Origin: RBG-13-68-16 sp050018455
Lineage (GTDB): Bacteria > Acidobacteriota > Thermoanaerobaculia > Thermoanaerobaculales > Thermoanaerobaculaceae
Direction: 5' to 3'
Length of the DNA: 64,000 bases
Assembly: GCA_050018455.1 (NCBI GenBank)
Contig: JBEKAA010000013.1
Span: forward strand, 1 to 64,000
Position numbers and translations under genes: made by a program
Shown here: positions 8,555-16,420 of the stretch, in pieces
Layout of the letters: the number at the start of each line of letters is the position of its first letter
How positions within the stretch are numbered: position 1 is the stretch's first letter
The notes under the pieces: model-generated
What the model saw: the letters and a program-made list of their open reading frames with translations, nothing else
Told to the model about the DNA's origin: nothing
Databases searched by the model: none

Positions 8555-8560
8555 ACTGTA
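8555..8560 (-). promoter_or_regulatory. -10-like hexamer TACAGT close to the lipoprotein start
   Basis: On the minus strand TACAGT ends 9 nt before the ATG at 8545. This spacing would give a leader of only about 2 nt. No good -35 match is seen. It is part of the recurrent short-leader pattern. Confidence 0.35.
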
Positions 8561-8675
8561 GCAAATGGGCGTTGCAATGGTGAGGGTTGCAGCAGCAGAG
8601 GCACCAGGGAGCTGAGGAGCTCTCGGGAAGCCGTTTCCCCTGTTCTCCGCCTGTGACCTGCTGCTCTCCTGTCGC

Positions 8676-9992
8676 CTACAGCACGTATCGAGCAAGATCC
8701 TCTCGCCCGAGGAGAGGCGCCAGCGCCCCCCTCACCGTCCCGGCGTCCACCACAACATGGGTGCCCCGCTGCTCGGGCGCGGTGAACGAGATGTCCTCGA
8801 GCACACGCTCGAGAACCGTCGTGAGGCGACGGGCGCCGATGTTCTCGCCGCTGCGGTTCAGCTCCGCGGCGACGCGCGCGAGCTCCGCGACACCGTCCGT
8901 CGTGACCTCGAGCTCGACCCCCTCGGCGGCCAGCAACGCCTGATGCTGCTTCAACAGGGCGTGCTCCGGCTCGGTCAGGATCCGCAGCAGATCCCCCTCG
9001 GAGAGCGCTTCGAGCTGGACTCGGACCGGAAAGCGGCCCTGCAACTCCGGGATGAGGTCGGAGGGCTTGGCCACGTGGAACGCTCCCGCCGCGATGAACA
9101 GCACATGGTCGGTGGACACCTGGCCGTAGCGCGTGTTGACCGTGGTTCCCTCGACGAGGGGCAAGAGGTCACGTTGCACGCCTTCGCGCGAGACGTCGGG
9201 CCCCGCGCCGGGGGCGTTCCGCGAAGCGATCTTGTCGATCTCATCCAGGAAGACGATTCCGCTCTCCTGGGCCCGGTCCACGCCCTCCCGCTCGGCGGCT
9301 TCGCGGTCCACCAGGCGTTCGACCTCCTCGGCTTCCAGGAGCTTGCGGGCCTCGCGGACGGTGACCCGACGCCGCTCCCGCTTGGAGAACACGCCCCCAA
9401 GGGCATCACGAAGGTTCATCTCGAGGCTCTCCATGCCCTGGCCGCCAAACAGGTTGAGGACCGGCGCGCGGCTCTGCGCGATCTCCACCTCCACCTCGCG
9501 TTCCTCGAGCGATCCGTCGCGCAGCAGACGACGCAGGCCGCGTCTTGATTCCTCACGGCTTTCCGGTGCCGCGGTCGGCAGCAGCATGTCGAGGATCCGG
9601 TCTTCGGCGGCGCGCTGGGCCGCAATGCGCACTGACACTGCGCGCTCCTCGCGCACCGTCGCGACCGCGGCCTCCACCAGGTCGCGCATGATGGAGTCCA
9701 CATCCCGTCCGACGTAGCCGACCTCGGTGAACTTGGAGGCCTCAACCTTGACGAAGGGCGCGTTGGCGAGCCGCGCGAGGCGGCGCGCGATCTCGGTCTT
9801 GCCGACGCCGGTCGGCCCGATCAGGATGATGTTGGCCGGGACCACTTCGCGGCGCAGCTCCTCCGACAGCTGCCGGCGACGCCAGCGGTTCCGCAGCGCG
9901 ATCGCCACCGCGCGCTTCGCCGCCCCCTGCCCGACGATGTATCGGTCGAGCTCCGCGACGACCTCCCTCGGGGTGTACACCGGGGCGCTCAC
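8676..9992 (-). CDS. hslU: ATP-dependent protease ATPase subunit HslU
   Basis: HslU is the AAA+ unfoldase that feeds substrates to the HslV peptidase. The 438-residue protein has the TPREVVAELDRYIVGQ start, Walker A GPTGVGKT at 59-66, Walker B VFLDEIDKIA near residue 250, the long I domain between them, and the C-terminal tail DLARYVL that docks into HslV. Length is normal. It begins with GTG at 9992, overlapping the hslV stop as GTGA, which implies translational coupling in an hslV-hslU operon. Confidence 0.96.
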   Translation of the reverse strand: MSAPVYTPREVVAELDRYIVGQGAAKRAVAIALRNRWRRRQLSEELRREVVPANIILIGPTGVGKTEIARRLARLANAPFVKVEASKFTEVGYVGRDVDSIMRDLVEAAVATVREERAVSVRIAAQRAAEDRILDMLLPTAAPESREESRRGLRRLLRDGSLEEREVEVEIAQSRAPVLNLFGGQGMESLEMNLRDALGGVFSKRERRRVTVREARKLLEAEEVERLVDREAAEREGVDRAQESGIVFLDEIDKIASRNAPGAGPDVSREGVQRDLLPLVEGTTVNTRYGQVSTDHVLFIAAGAFHVAKPSDLIPELQGRFPVRVQLEALSEGDLLRILTEPEHALLKQHQALLAAEGVELEVTTDGVAELARVAAELNRSGENIGARRLTTVLERVLEDISFTAPEQRGTHVVVDAGTVRGALAPLLGREDLARYVL

Positions 9993-10528
9993 GGAACCAC
10001 CTCGACCGTGACGTGCTCGTTGGTGTAGAGGTCGATCCCCGCTGCGATGCGGAGCGCCTCGCGCGCGACCTCCGCGGCTTCGAGCGTCGAGTGGGCGATC
10101 AAGGCGCGCGCCGCCCCCAGCGCCACCGGCCCGCCGGAGCCGATCGCCAGCACGCCGTCGTCAGGAACGACGACCTCGCCGGACCCGGAAAGGAGCAGGA
10201 GGTGCTCCCGGTCCGCGACGATCATCATCGCCTCAAGGTGGCGGAGGGCGCGGTCGGTTCGCCAATCGCGCGCCAGCTCCACGGCGGCTCGCTCCAGGTT
10301 GCCGGCAAACTCCTCGAACTTCGCCTCGAAACGGGTGAACAGGGCAAGCGCGTCCGCAACCGAGCCCGCGAACCCCGCCAGGACCCTCCCGCCGCCCAGA
10401 CGTCGCAGCTTGGTAGCTCCGTGCTTGAGGATAGTGTTGCCGAGCGTGACCTGACCGTCGCACGCCATCGCGGTGACCCCGTCCCGGCGTACAGCGCAGA
10501 TGGTCGTGTGGTGCCAACGAATGCGCAT
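9989..10528 (-). CDS. hslV: ATP-dependent protease peptidase subunit HslV
   Basis: HslV is the threonine peptidase that stacks as two hexamers between HslU rings. The 179-residue protein has the sequence HHTTICAVRRDG near its start, so the mature N-terminal threonine is probably Thr8 after removal of a 7-residue propeptide. GDGQVTLG appears here as CDGQVTLG, and IGSGGPVALGAARAL is conserved. GGGAGG about 6 nt upstream supports the ATG at 10528. It is transcribed with hslU. The divergent EamA-family gene begins 86 nt away. Confidence 0.96.
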   Translation of the reverse strand: MRIRWHHTTICAVRRDGVTAMACDGQVTLGNTILKHGATKLRRLGGGRVLAGFAGSVADALALFTRFEAKFEEFAGNLERAAVELARDWRTDRALRHLEAMMIVADREHLLLLSGSGEVVVPDDGVLAIGSGGPVALGAARALIAHSTLEAAEVAREALRIAAGIDLYTNEHVTVEVVP

Positions 10529-10613
10529 GTACCACCTCCCGCCTCAGACTACAGCCGCCGAACCTCCCCACCAGGTGCGCGTATCCTATACCAGCCGGCG
10601 TCCGCCGGTGCCT

Positions 10614-11495
10614 ATGCCGACCGGAGAGCTCGCGGCCCTCGCCACCGCCCTGCTATGGGCATTCACTGGCCTCTTCTTCGCGGAAGCCGCGCGCCGGATC
10701 GGGGCGTTGCGGGTCAACCTCTTGCGGTTGCCGCTGGCGCTCGTCCTGCTCACGGCCACCATGGTTCTCGCCGGTCCGGCCTTCGCCACAGTCAACCGCC
10801 ACCGGGTCTATTACCTCGCCTTGAGCGGCATCGTCGGTCTCGTGATCGGAGATCTCGCTTTGTTCGAGGCACTGCGGCGCATCGGGGCAAGGCTTTCGCT
10901 GCTCGTGATGGCCATGGCGCCGATCTTTGCCTCACTTGCAGGGCTGATGCTGCTCAAAGAGCAACCCGGCCGCACGGCGCTGCTTGGGATTGCCACCACC
11001 CTTGCAGGTGTGTCCTGGGTGGTGGGCGAGCGCAAGGCTGGGGAGGTGAGTGGCCATCGGGAGATCCCTGGCGTCGCACTCGCGGTCGTGGGCGCCGTGT
11101 GCCAGGGGGTGGGGCTCGTGCTGGCCAAGATCGGCATGGCGGGGGAGATGCCGGCGCTCACCGGGACCTGGGTCCGGATGGCTGCCGCCACATCGCTGAT
11201 CTGGACGCTCACGGCACTCACCGGCCGGGTGTGTGCCCTCGACGTGTCCGGGTCGGTGCGTCGTGCCTGGCCGTTCCTCTTGGGCGGGGCCGTGTTTGGC
11301 CCATTCCTCGGAGTTTGGATGTCACTCGTGGCCGCCCGCCACACCGACGTGGGGATCGCAGCAACCCTGATGGCGACCACTCCCGTGCTCGTGATCCCGC
11401 TTCTGATGGCCACGGAACGCTACCGGCCGACAGCCCGCGCGCTCACTGGCACTGTGGTCACACTCGTTGGCATCGCCTTGCTCTTCTCGAGCTGA
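10614..11495 (+). CDS. EamA/DMT-superfamily transporter
   Basis: A 293-residue membrane protein with about ten hydrophobic segments in two homologous halves, each matching an EamA domain (the first starts GELAALATALLWAFTGLFF, the second near residue 155). Members export metabolites, amino acids or sugars, and the substrate cannot be read from sequence. I placed the start at 10614 because it immediately precedes the first transmembrane helix; in-frame upstream codons overlap the divergent hslV gene and lack hydrophobic character. It is a single plus-strand gene inserted between hslV and xerC in an otherwise minus-strand conserved series. Confidence 0.85.
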   Translation: MPTGELAALATALLWAFTGLFFAEAARRIGALRVNLLRLPLALVLLTATMVLAGPAFATVNRHRVYYLALSGIVGLVIGDLALFEALRRIGARLSLLVMAMAPIFASLAGLMLLKEQPGRTALLGIATTLAGVSWVVGERKAGEVSGHREIPGVALAVVGAVCQGVGLVLAKIGMAGEMPALTGTWVRMAAATSLIWTLTALTGRVCALDVSGSVRRAWPFLLGGAVFGPFLGVWMSLVAARHTDVGIAATLMATTPVLVIPLLMATERYRPTARALTGTVVTLVGIALLFSS

Positions 11496-11622
11496 CGGGG
11501 CGTTTCGCGCGCGGAACGCATCGCGTCGGCGCTGGAGGCCCTCGCGCGGCGGCCCGAGCAGCGCTGACCGAGCCTCAAAAACCTCCGACACCCTCTTGGC
11601 CAGGGGCACCAAATTCCTGCAT

Positions 11623-12519
11623 TCACGCCTTCGGATGCGCTTTGTTGTAGGTGTCCATCAGGTGGGCGAGGTCGAGGTGCGTGTAGCGCTGGGTGGTGGA
11701 CAGCGAGGCGTGGCCGAGCAACTCCTGAATCGCGCGCAGGTCCATCCCCGCTTCGAGCAGGTGCGTGGCGAACGCGTGGCGCAGCGTGTGGGGGTGGATG
11801 TGAGTCACCATCGCCACGCGGAAAACCGCGGCGTCGAGGATGCGGCGCAAGGAGCGGTCCGACAGCCTCCCGCCGCGCTGGTTGACGAAGAGCGGCTCGC
11901 CGGACGGCAGCTCCCGGCCGTGGAAGCGCCAGGCCGCACGGTCGGGAAGGTACGCGCGGATGGCGCGCTCGGCCTCGCGCCCGAACGGGACAAGGCGCTC
12001 CTTGCCGCCCTTGCCGCGCACCCGGGCGAGCCTCCGGTTGAGGTCCACGTCGTCGAGGTCGAGCCCCACCAGCTCGCTCGCGCGCAGCCCGGACCCGTAA
12101 AGCAGCTCGAGCGACGCGCGGTCGCGCCGTCCCGCGGGGTCCTGCGGCAGCGCCTCGAGCAGCTCGGCGAGCTGGGGCGACGTCACGACCTCCGGCAACT
12201 TCTTGGGGGCTCGCGGGGTCGGCACGACCTTGGCAGGGTTGGTCTCCACCTCGCCTTCGCGGCCCAGAAACCGGAAGTACGTGCGCAGCGCGGCGAGCGC
12301 CCGCTGCGTTGAGACGCGGGCGAGCTTTCTGCCGTGCAGGTGCGCAAGGTAGGCGCGGATGACGTTCGCGCTCACCCCGCGCGGGCCGGTGCACCCCATC
12401 TCGCTGCCCGCGAAGGCGACGAACTGCGAAACTTCGCGCTCGTACGCCCGCAGCGTGTTGGGCGAGAGGTTGCGCTCGTCGCGCACGTAGGCGGTGAACT
12501 CGTCGAGACGCCAGGGCAC
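11623..12519 (-). CDS. xerC: Tyrosine recombinase XerC
   Basis: A site-specific recombinase of 298 residues that would resolve chromosome dimers at dif with a XerD partner. The N-terminal SAM-like core-binding domain (WRLDEFTAYVRDERNLSPNTLRAY) and the catalytic domain are complete. The latter shows Arg in GSGLRASELVGL, His and Arg in HTLRHAFATHLLEAG, His in LGHASL and the nucleophile Tyr in TTQRYTHL. Placement between trmFO and hslV matches the conserved xerC position in many genomes. The start is taken as GTG at 12519, preceded at 6 nt by TACAAT and with no well-placed Shine-Dalgarno, so the mRNA may be leaderless. Confidence 0.93.
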   Translation of the reverse strand: MPWRLDEFTAYVRDERNLSPNTLRAYEREVSQFVAFAGSEMGCTGPRGVSANVIRAYLAHLHGRKLARVSTQRALAALRTYFRFLGREGEVETNPAKVVPTPRAPKKLPEVVTSPQLAELLEALPQDPAGRRDRASLELLYGSGLRASELVGLDLDDVDLNRRLARVRGKGGKERLVPFGREAERAIRAYLPDRAAWRFHGRELPSGEPLFVNQRGGRLSDRSLRRILDAAVFRVAMVTHIHPHTLRHAFATHLLEAGMDLRAIQELLGHASLSTTQRYTHLDLAHLMDTYNKAHPKA

Positions 12520-12525
12520 CCGGGC

Positions 12526-12531
12526 ATTGTA
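12526..12531 (-). promoter_or_regulatory. -10 hexamer TACAAT 6 nt before xerC
   Basis: On the minus strand TACAAT is followed by 6 nt and then the GTG start of xerC. Normal -10 to start-site spacing would put the first transcribed base at or next to the start codon. No clear -35 is visible. Confidence 0.45.
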
Positions 12532-12540
12532 GCCTCCGGC

Positions 12541-12568
12541 TTGACCGGCCGCGCCGATACCCGATAAT
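12541..12568 (+). promoter_or_regulatory. asnB promoter
   Basis: TTGACC at 12541-12546 and GATAAT at 12563-12568 are separated by 16 nt, a reasonable sigma-70 type arrangement. Transcription would begin around 12575, 30 nt before the asnB ATG. Positions are read directly; use as a promoter is inferred. Confidence 0.55.
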
Positions 12569-12574
12569 GCCCCG

Positions 12575-12594
12575 AGCCTCGCCGCTGCGAGGCT
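12575..12594 (+). promoter_or_regulatory. Perfect hairpin at the 5' end of the asnB mRNA
   Basis: Arms AGCCTCGC and GCGAGGCT pair perfectly around a CGCT loop, starting where transcription from the upstream promoter should begin and ending 10 nt before the asnB ATG. It leaves no room for a Shine-Dalgarno outside the stem, so it may stabilise the mRNA end or restrict initiation. Confidence 0.5.
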
Positions 12595-12604
12595 GCCACT
12601 GGCC

Positions 12605-14434
12605 ATGTGCGGAATCGCCGCCATCTGCAGCTTCGATCCCCGCGGACCCGCCGTGGATCGGGAGGAGCTCCTCCGGATCCGTGACTCGATGGCCTCCCGC
12701 GGGCCCGACGGATCCGGCGAGTGGTTCTCTCCCGACGGGCGCGTGGGTCTAGGCCACCGCCGCCTCGCCATCATCGACCTCTCCGCCACGGGCGACCAGC
12801 CGATGGTCAGTGCGGACGGCACGAGAGTCATCGTCTTCAACGGCGAGATCTACAACTATCGCGAGCTGCGGTCGCTGCTGCCGGACGGCGGCGCGGGCTT
12901 GCGCGGCACCTCCGACACCGAGGTGCTGCTCGAGTTGTACGCCGTCATGGGCACCGAGATGCTCCCGCGCCTCCTGGGGATGTTCGCCTTCGCGCTGTAC
13001 GACATCAAGGCCGGCAAGACGCTCCTCGCGCGCGACCTCTACGGCGTCAAACCGCTGTACTACACGGCCGGCTCCGGGTGCGTGCGGATCGCATCCCAGG
13101 TGAAGGCATTGCTCGCCGGCGGGCGGGTTTCGCGCCGCCAGGACCCGGCCGGCGTGGTCGGCTTCTTCCTGCGCGGCTCGGTGCCCGAGCCGTTCACGCT
13201 CTACGAGGCGATCCGTGCGCTCCCTGCGGGCAGCTACGCGTGGGTCGACGAGCGCGGGGTGGCGGCGCCGCGCGCGTATGCGTCCATCGCGGAGATCCTC
13301 GCAGAGGCCGTGCGCAATCCGGCCAGGGTCTCCGAACAGGAGAGGGTCGAGCGGATGCGGCAGGCGTTCCTCGATTCGGTCCGCCACCACCTCGTGTCGG
13401 ACGTGCGGGTCGGCGCGTTCCTGTCGTCCGGTCGTGATTCGACGTCGATCATCGGCCTGGCCCGCGACGCGGGCGCCGTGGATCTCAAGACGGTGACTCT
13501 CGCATTCACCGAGTACCAGGGTACGGTCCGCGACGAGGCGCCTCTCGCGGAGGAAGTCGCCCGTTACTACGGTACGGACCACACCACGCGGCTCATTTCG
13601 AAGGACGAGTTTCAGCGGGAGTTCCCGAAGGTCATCGAGGCGATGGACCAGCCCACGGTGGACGCGGTCAACTCGTACTTCGTGAGCCGCGCCGTTGCGG
13701 AAGTCGGAATCAAGGTGGCGCTCTCCGGCACGGGAGGCGACGAGCTCCTCGGCGGGTACTTCACCTACTGGAAGGTGCCGCTCGCGGTGCGCGTCTGGGG
13801 GATCCCGTCGCGCGTCCCGTTCCTCGGGGACGCGGTCCTGGCGGCGTATCGGGCGCTCGCCCCGAAGCGCAGCGCGCGCGTGAGCCCGAAGAGCGGCGCC
13901 GTCATCAAGTACAGCCGCGACTACCCGAACGCGTACTTCGTGCTGCGCGCGATGTTCATGCCGTGGGAGCTCGGCGAGATCGTCGGCGAGGAGGTCGCCC
14001 GGGAGGGGATGCGGCGGCTCGACCCGGTCGGGCTGTTCACCCAAGGCCTCGAGCCCGACCCGGGGCGGGCGTTCGAGCGGATCGTGGCGCTCGACTCGCG
14101 TTTCTACATGAAGGACCAGCTCTTGCGCGACGTCGACTGGGCCAGCATGGCGCACTCGCTCGAGGTGCGGGTGCCGCTCGTCGAAGCGCACCTGTTGCGC
14201 GCGGTGGCGCCGCTGTTGGTGCACGCGCACGGCGACCGCAAGCGCTACCTGCCCGCGAGTCCCTCCAAGCCGCTGCCGCCCGCCGTGTTCACCCGCAAGA
14301 AGACCGGGTTCTCCGTCCCCCTCCGGCAGTGGGTGCTGGGCGGCAAGTTGGGATCGAAGGGGAGCGACTTCGCGATGCGGGGGTGGGCCCGCCGTCTCTA
14401 CGACACCGCGTTCCGGCCGGAAGGAGGGATCTGA
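12605..14434 (+). CDS. asnB: Glutamine-hydrolysing asparagine synthetase
   Basis: A 609-residue AsnB-family enzyme: glutamine is hydrolysed in the N-terminal domain and ammonia is used to amidate an ATP-activated carboxylate, normally aspartate. Cys2 in MCGIAAI is the amidotransferase nucleophile, and RGPDGSG, HRRLAIIDL and FNGEIYNYRELR are conserved. The synthetase domain has a P-loop reading LSSGRDST at about residue 273, a variant of the usual LSGGxDSS, plus TGGDELLGGY and KKTGFSVPLRQW. Some AsnB relatives amidate cell-envelope sugars instead, so the substrate is not certain. A strong promoter-like element precedes it, and a pseudouridine synthase gene follows at once. Confidence 0.9.
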   Translation: MCGIAAICSFDPRGPAVDREELLRIRDSMASRGPDGSGEWFSPDGRVGLGHRRLAIIDLSATGDQPMVSADGTRVIVFNGEIYNYRELRSLLPDGGAGLRGTSDTEVLLELYAVMGTEMLPRLLGMFAFALYDIKAGKTLLARDLYGVKPLYYTAGSGCVRIASQVKALLAGGRVSRRQDPAGVVGFFLRGSVPEPFTLYEAIRALPAGSYAWVDERGVAAPRAYASIAEILAEAVRNPARVSEQERVERMRQAFLDSVRHHLVSDVRVGAFLSSGRDSTSIIGLARDAGAVDLKTVTLAFTEYQGTVRDEAPLAEEVARYYGTDHTTRLISKDEFQREFPKVIEAMDQPTVDAVNSYFVSRAVAEVGIKVALSGTGGDELLGGYFTYWKVPLAVRVWGIPSRVPFLGDAVLAAYRALAPKRSARVSPKSGAVIKYSRDYPNAYFVLRAMFMPWELGEIVGEEVAREGMRRLDPVGLFTQGLEPDPGRAFERIVALDSRFYMKDQLLRDVDWASMAHSLEVRVPLVEAHLLRAVAPLLVHAHGDRKRYLPASPSKPLPPAVFTRKKTGFSVPLRQWVLGGKLGSKGSDFAMRGWARRLYDTAFRPEGGI

Positions 14435-14436
14435 AC

Positions 14437-14979
14437 CTGCCGAGGCTCTTCGCCTTCAACAAGCCCCGCAGGGTCGTGGTGTCACGGGTGAGGGAGGGAG
14501 GCGCAAGCACCGTCTTCGAGATGCTTCGCCCCGAGCGCCGCGACTGGTTCGCGGTCGGGCGCCTCGACAAGGACTCCGAAGGGCTGCTTCTGTTCTGCGA
14601 CGACTCGCGCTTCGCGCAGCTCCTGATGGACCCGGGAGCCGTCGCCAAGACCTACCTTGTGGCCGTCGAGGGATTCCCCCGCGAGCACGATCTGGAAGGG
14701 ATGCGCCGCGGCGGATTCGTGATCGAAGGGCAACCCGCGCTCCCCGCCGAGGTGCGCCGGCTCGGCAAGGCGCCCCGCGGCGGAACTCGTTTCGAGGTCG
14801 TGCTCCACGAGGGACGAAACCGAGAGATCCGGCGCCTGTTCCTCGCGGCGGGGTTCAACGTCCGGCGACTCGTCCGCACCGCAATCGGTCCCGTCGACCT
14901 CGGCGACCTGCGCCAGGGCGAGGGCCGCGAACTCACATCCTCGGAAGTCGCGGCACTCCGCAGGCTCGCAGTGCCCTGA
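14437..14979 (+). CDS. RluE/RsuA-family pseudouridine synthase, probable CTG start
   Basis: A 180-residue RNA pseudouridine synthase of the RsuA/RluE branch without the N-terminal S4 domain. LFAFNKPRRVVVSR opens the protein; the catalytic aspartate is in VGRLDKDSEGLLLF; KTYLVAVEG and EGRNREIRRLFLAAGF are family motifs. The likely target is a single uridine in 23S rRNA, but which one is unclear. No ATG, GTG or TTG occurs before the conserved N-terminus. CTG at 14437 lies 9 nt after GGAGG and 2 nt past the asnB stop codon, so a CTG start is the best reading. It is probably co-transcribed with asnB. Confidence 0.85.
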   Translation: MPRLFAFNKPRRVVVSRVREGGASTVFEMLRPERRDWFAVGRLDKDSEGLLLFCDDSRFAQLLMDPGAVAKTYLVAVEGFPREHDLEGMRRGGFVIEGQPALPAEVRRLGKAPRGGTRFEVVLHEGRNREIRRLFLAAGFNVRRLVRTAIGPVDLGDLRQGEGRELTSSEVAALRRLAVP

Positions 14980-14996
14980 ACCCTAGATCCCTCGCA

Positions 14997-15016
14997 CCGA
15001 ACGGCCGGCCGTTCGG
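14997..15016. terminator. Perfect 20-bp palindrome between convergent genes
   Basis: CCGAACGGCCGGCCGTTCGG is a perfect palindrome in the 82-bp space between the convergent pseudouridine synthase and trmFO genes. It would form a strong GC hairpin in transcripts from either side. There is no U-tract, so a bidirectional transcript end is only plausible. Confidence 0.45.
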
Positions 15017-15061
15017 CGGGCGACCGCTACGGCCGACCAGCGGCCAGGCCTCTTCTGCGCC

Positions 15062-16420
15062 CTACGCCCGGTGCCCGAGCAGGGTGGGAGGAATGACGGG
15101 GACCGCCCATCCGACCGCGGCCCGCCACGAAACAATCGCCTCGAGCGCGGCGGCCACAGCGGCCTTGCGGCGTTGCCCCTTCTCCCGCGGCAGCTCGGTC
15201 ATCGGGTCGCTCATCAGCCCCCAGGCGGCGTTGGCCGGCTGAAACCGGTGCGGCGGGCGCTCGGTGAGGTGACGCACGAGCCCGCCGTGCGCGGTCCACG
15301 GCGGAGGCGGCGGAAGATCGAGCCCCCGCAGTTCGGAGGCGAGCGACAGTCCGGCCAGAAGCCCGATCGCCGCGGACTCGACGTACCCCTCCACGCCGTT
15401 GAGCTGTCCCGCGAGGCGCACCGACGGACGGGCCTTCAGGCGGAGCTGCGCGTCGAGGTGCTTCGGGGCGCAGATGAACGTGTTGCGGTGGATCATCCCG
15501 AGCCGCACGAAGCGGGCGTTCTCGAGGCCGGGGATCGTGCGGAACACCTGCTGTTGCGCCGCGAACGTCATGCGGGTCTGGAAGCCCACGAGGTTCCACT
15601 GCGACGCCGCAAGGTCGTCGCGGCGGAGCTGGACCACGGCGTACGGATGGCGCCCTGTGGCGGGGTCCTGCAACCCCACCGGCTTCATCGGACCGTACCG
15701 CAGGGTGTCGACCCCACGCTCGGCCATCACCTCGATCGGCAGGCACCCCTCGAAGTACGGAACGTCGCGCTCGAACTCCCTCTCGGCAACCTTCTCCGCG
15801 GCGCGCAGGGCTTTCACGAAGCCCAGGTATGCCTCGCGGTCCATCGCTGCGTTGAGGTAGTCGTCCCCACCCTTGCCGTAGCGCGAGGCGCGGAACAGCC
15901 TGGTCATCTCCAGCGAGTCCGCCATGACGACCGGAGCGATCGCGTCGAAGAACGAGAGCGAACCCTCGCCGAGTAGAGCCGACAACGACTCGTGGAGGGC
16001 AGGTGCCGTGAGAGGACCGGTGGCGACGATCGCCGGGCCGTCGGGCACCGCGCGAACCTCCTCTCGCGCAACGGTGATCAGCGGGTGGCCCCCGATCGCT
16101 CCCTCGACGCCGGCGGCGAACGCCTCGCGGTCGACCGCCAGCGCGTCCCCGGCCGGGAGAGCTGCGGCCCTCGCAGTGGCCATGATGAGCGAGCCCATCG
16201 AAGCCATCTCACGCTTGAGCAGGCCAACGGCGTTCTCTGGATTGTCGGAGCGCAGCGAGTTGGAGCAGACAAGCTCGGCCAGGTCGCCGGTGCGGTGGGC
16301 GGGCGTCGACACGCCCGGGCGCATCTCCACCAAGCGCACGGCTGCGCCGGCGCACGCGAGCTGCCAGGCAGCCTCGCACCCGGCGAGACCACCTCCGACA
16401 ACGGTCACGCGATCGGTCAC
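15062..16420 (-). CDS. trmFO: Folate/FAD-dependent tRNA (uracil-54-C5) methyltransferase
   Basis: TrmFO makes ribothymidine at position 54 of the tRNA T-loop using methylenetetrahydrofolate and FADH2. The 452-residue protein begins with the FAD-binding VTVVGGGLAGCEAAW motif and has the family blocks VEMRPGVSTPAH, ELVCSNSLRSD, YFEGCLPIEVMAERG and MIHRNTFICAPKHL. The cysteine in YFEGCLPIE matches the conserved catalytic-region cysteine. The GTG start at 16420 overlaps the topA stop as GTGA, so topA and trmFO are translationally coupled, a pairing also seen in Firmicutes. Confidence 0.95.
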   Translation of the reverse strand: MTDRVTVVGGGLAGCEAAWQLACAGAAVRLVEMRPGVSTPAHRTGDLAELVCSNSLRSDNPENAVGLLKREMASMGSLIMATARAAALPAGDALAVDREAFAAGVEGAIGGHPLITVAREEVRAVPDGPAIVATGPLTAPALHESLSALLGEGSLSFFDAIAPVVMADSLEMTRLFRASRYGKGGDDYLNAAMDREAYLGFVKALRAAEKVAEREFERDVPYFEGCLPIEVMAERGVDTLRYGPMKPVGLQDPATGRHPYAVVQLRRDDLAASQWNLVGFQTRMTFAAQQQVFRTIPGLENARFVRLGMIHRNTFICAPKHLDAQLRLKARPSVRLAGQLNGVEGYVESAAIGLLAGLSLASELRGLDLPPPPPWTAHGGLVRHLTERPPHRFQPANAAWGLMSDPMTELPREKGQRRKAAVAAALEAIVSWRAAVGWAVPVIPPTLLGHRA

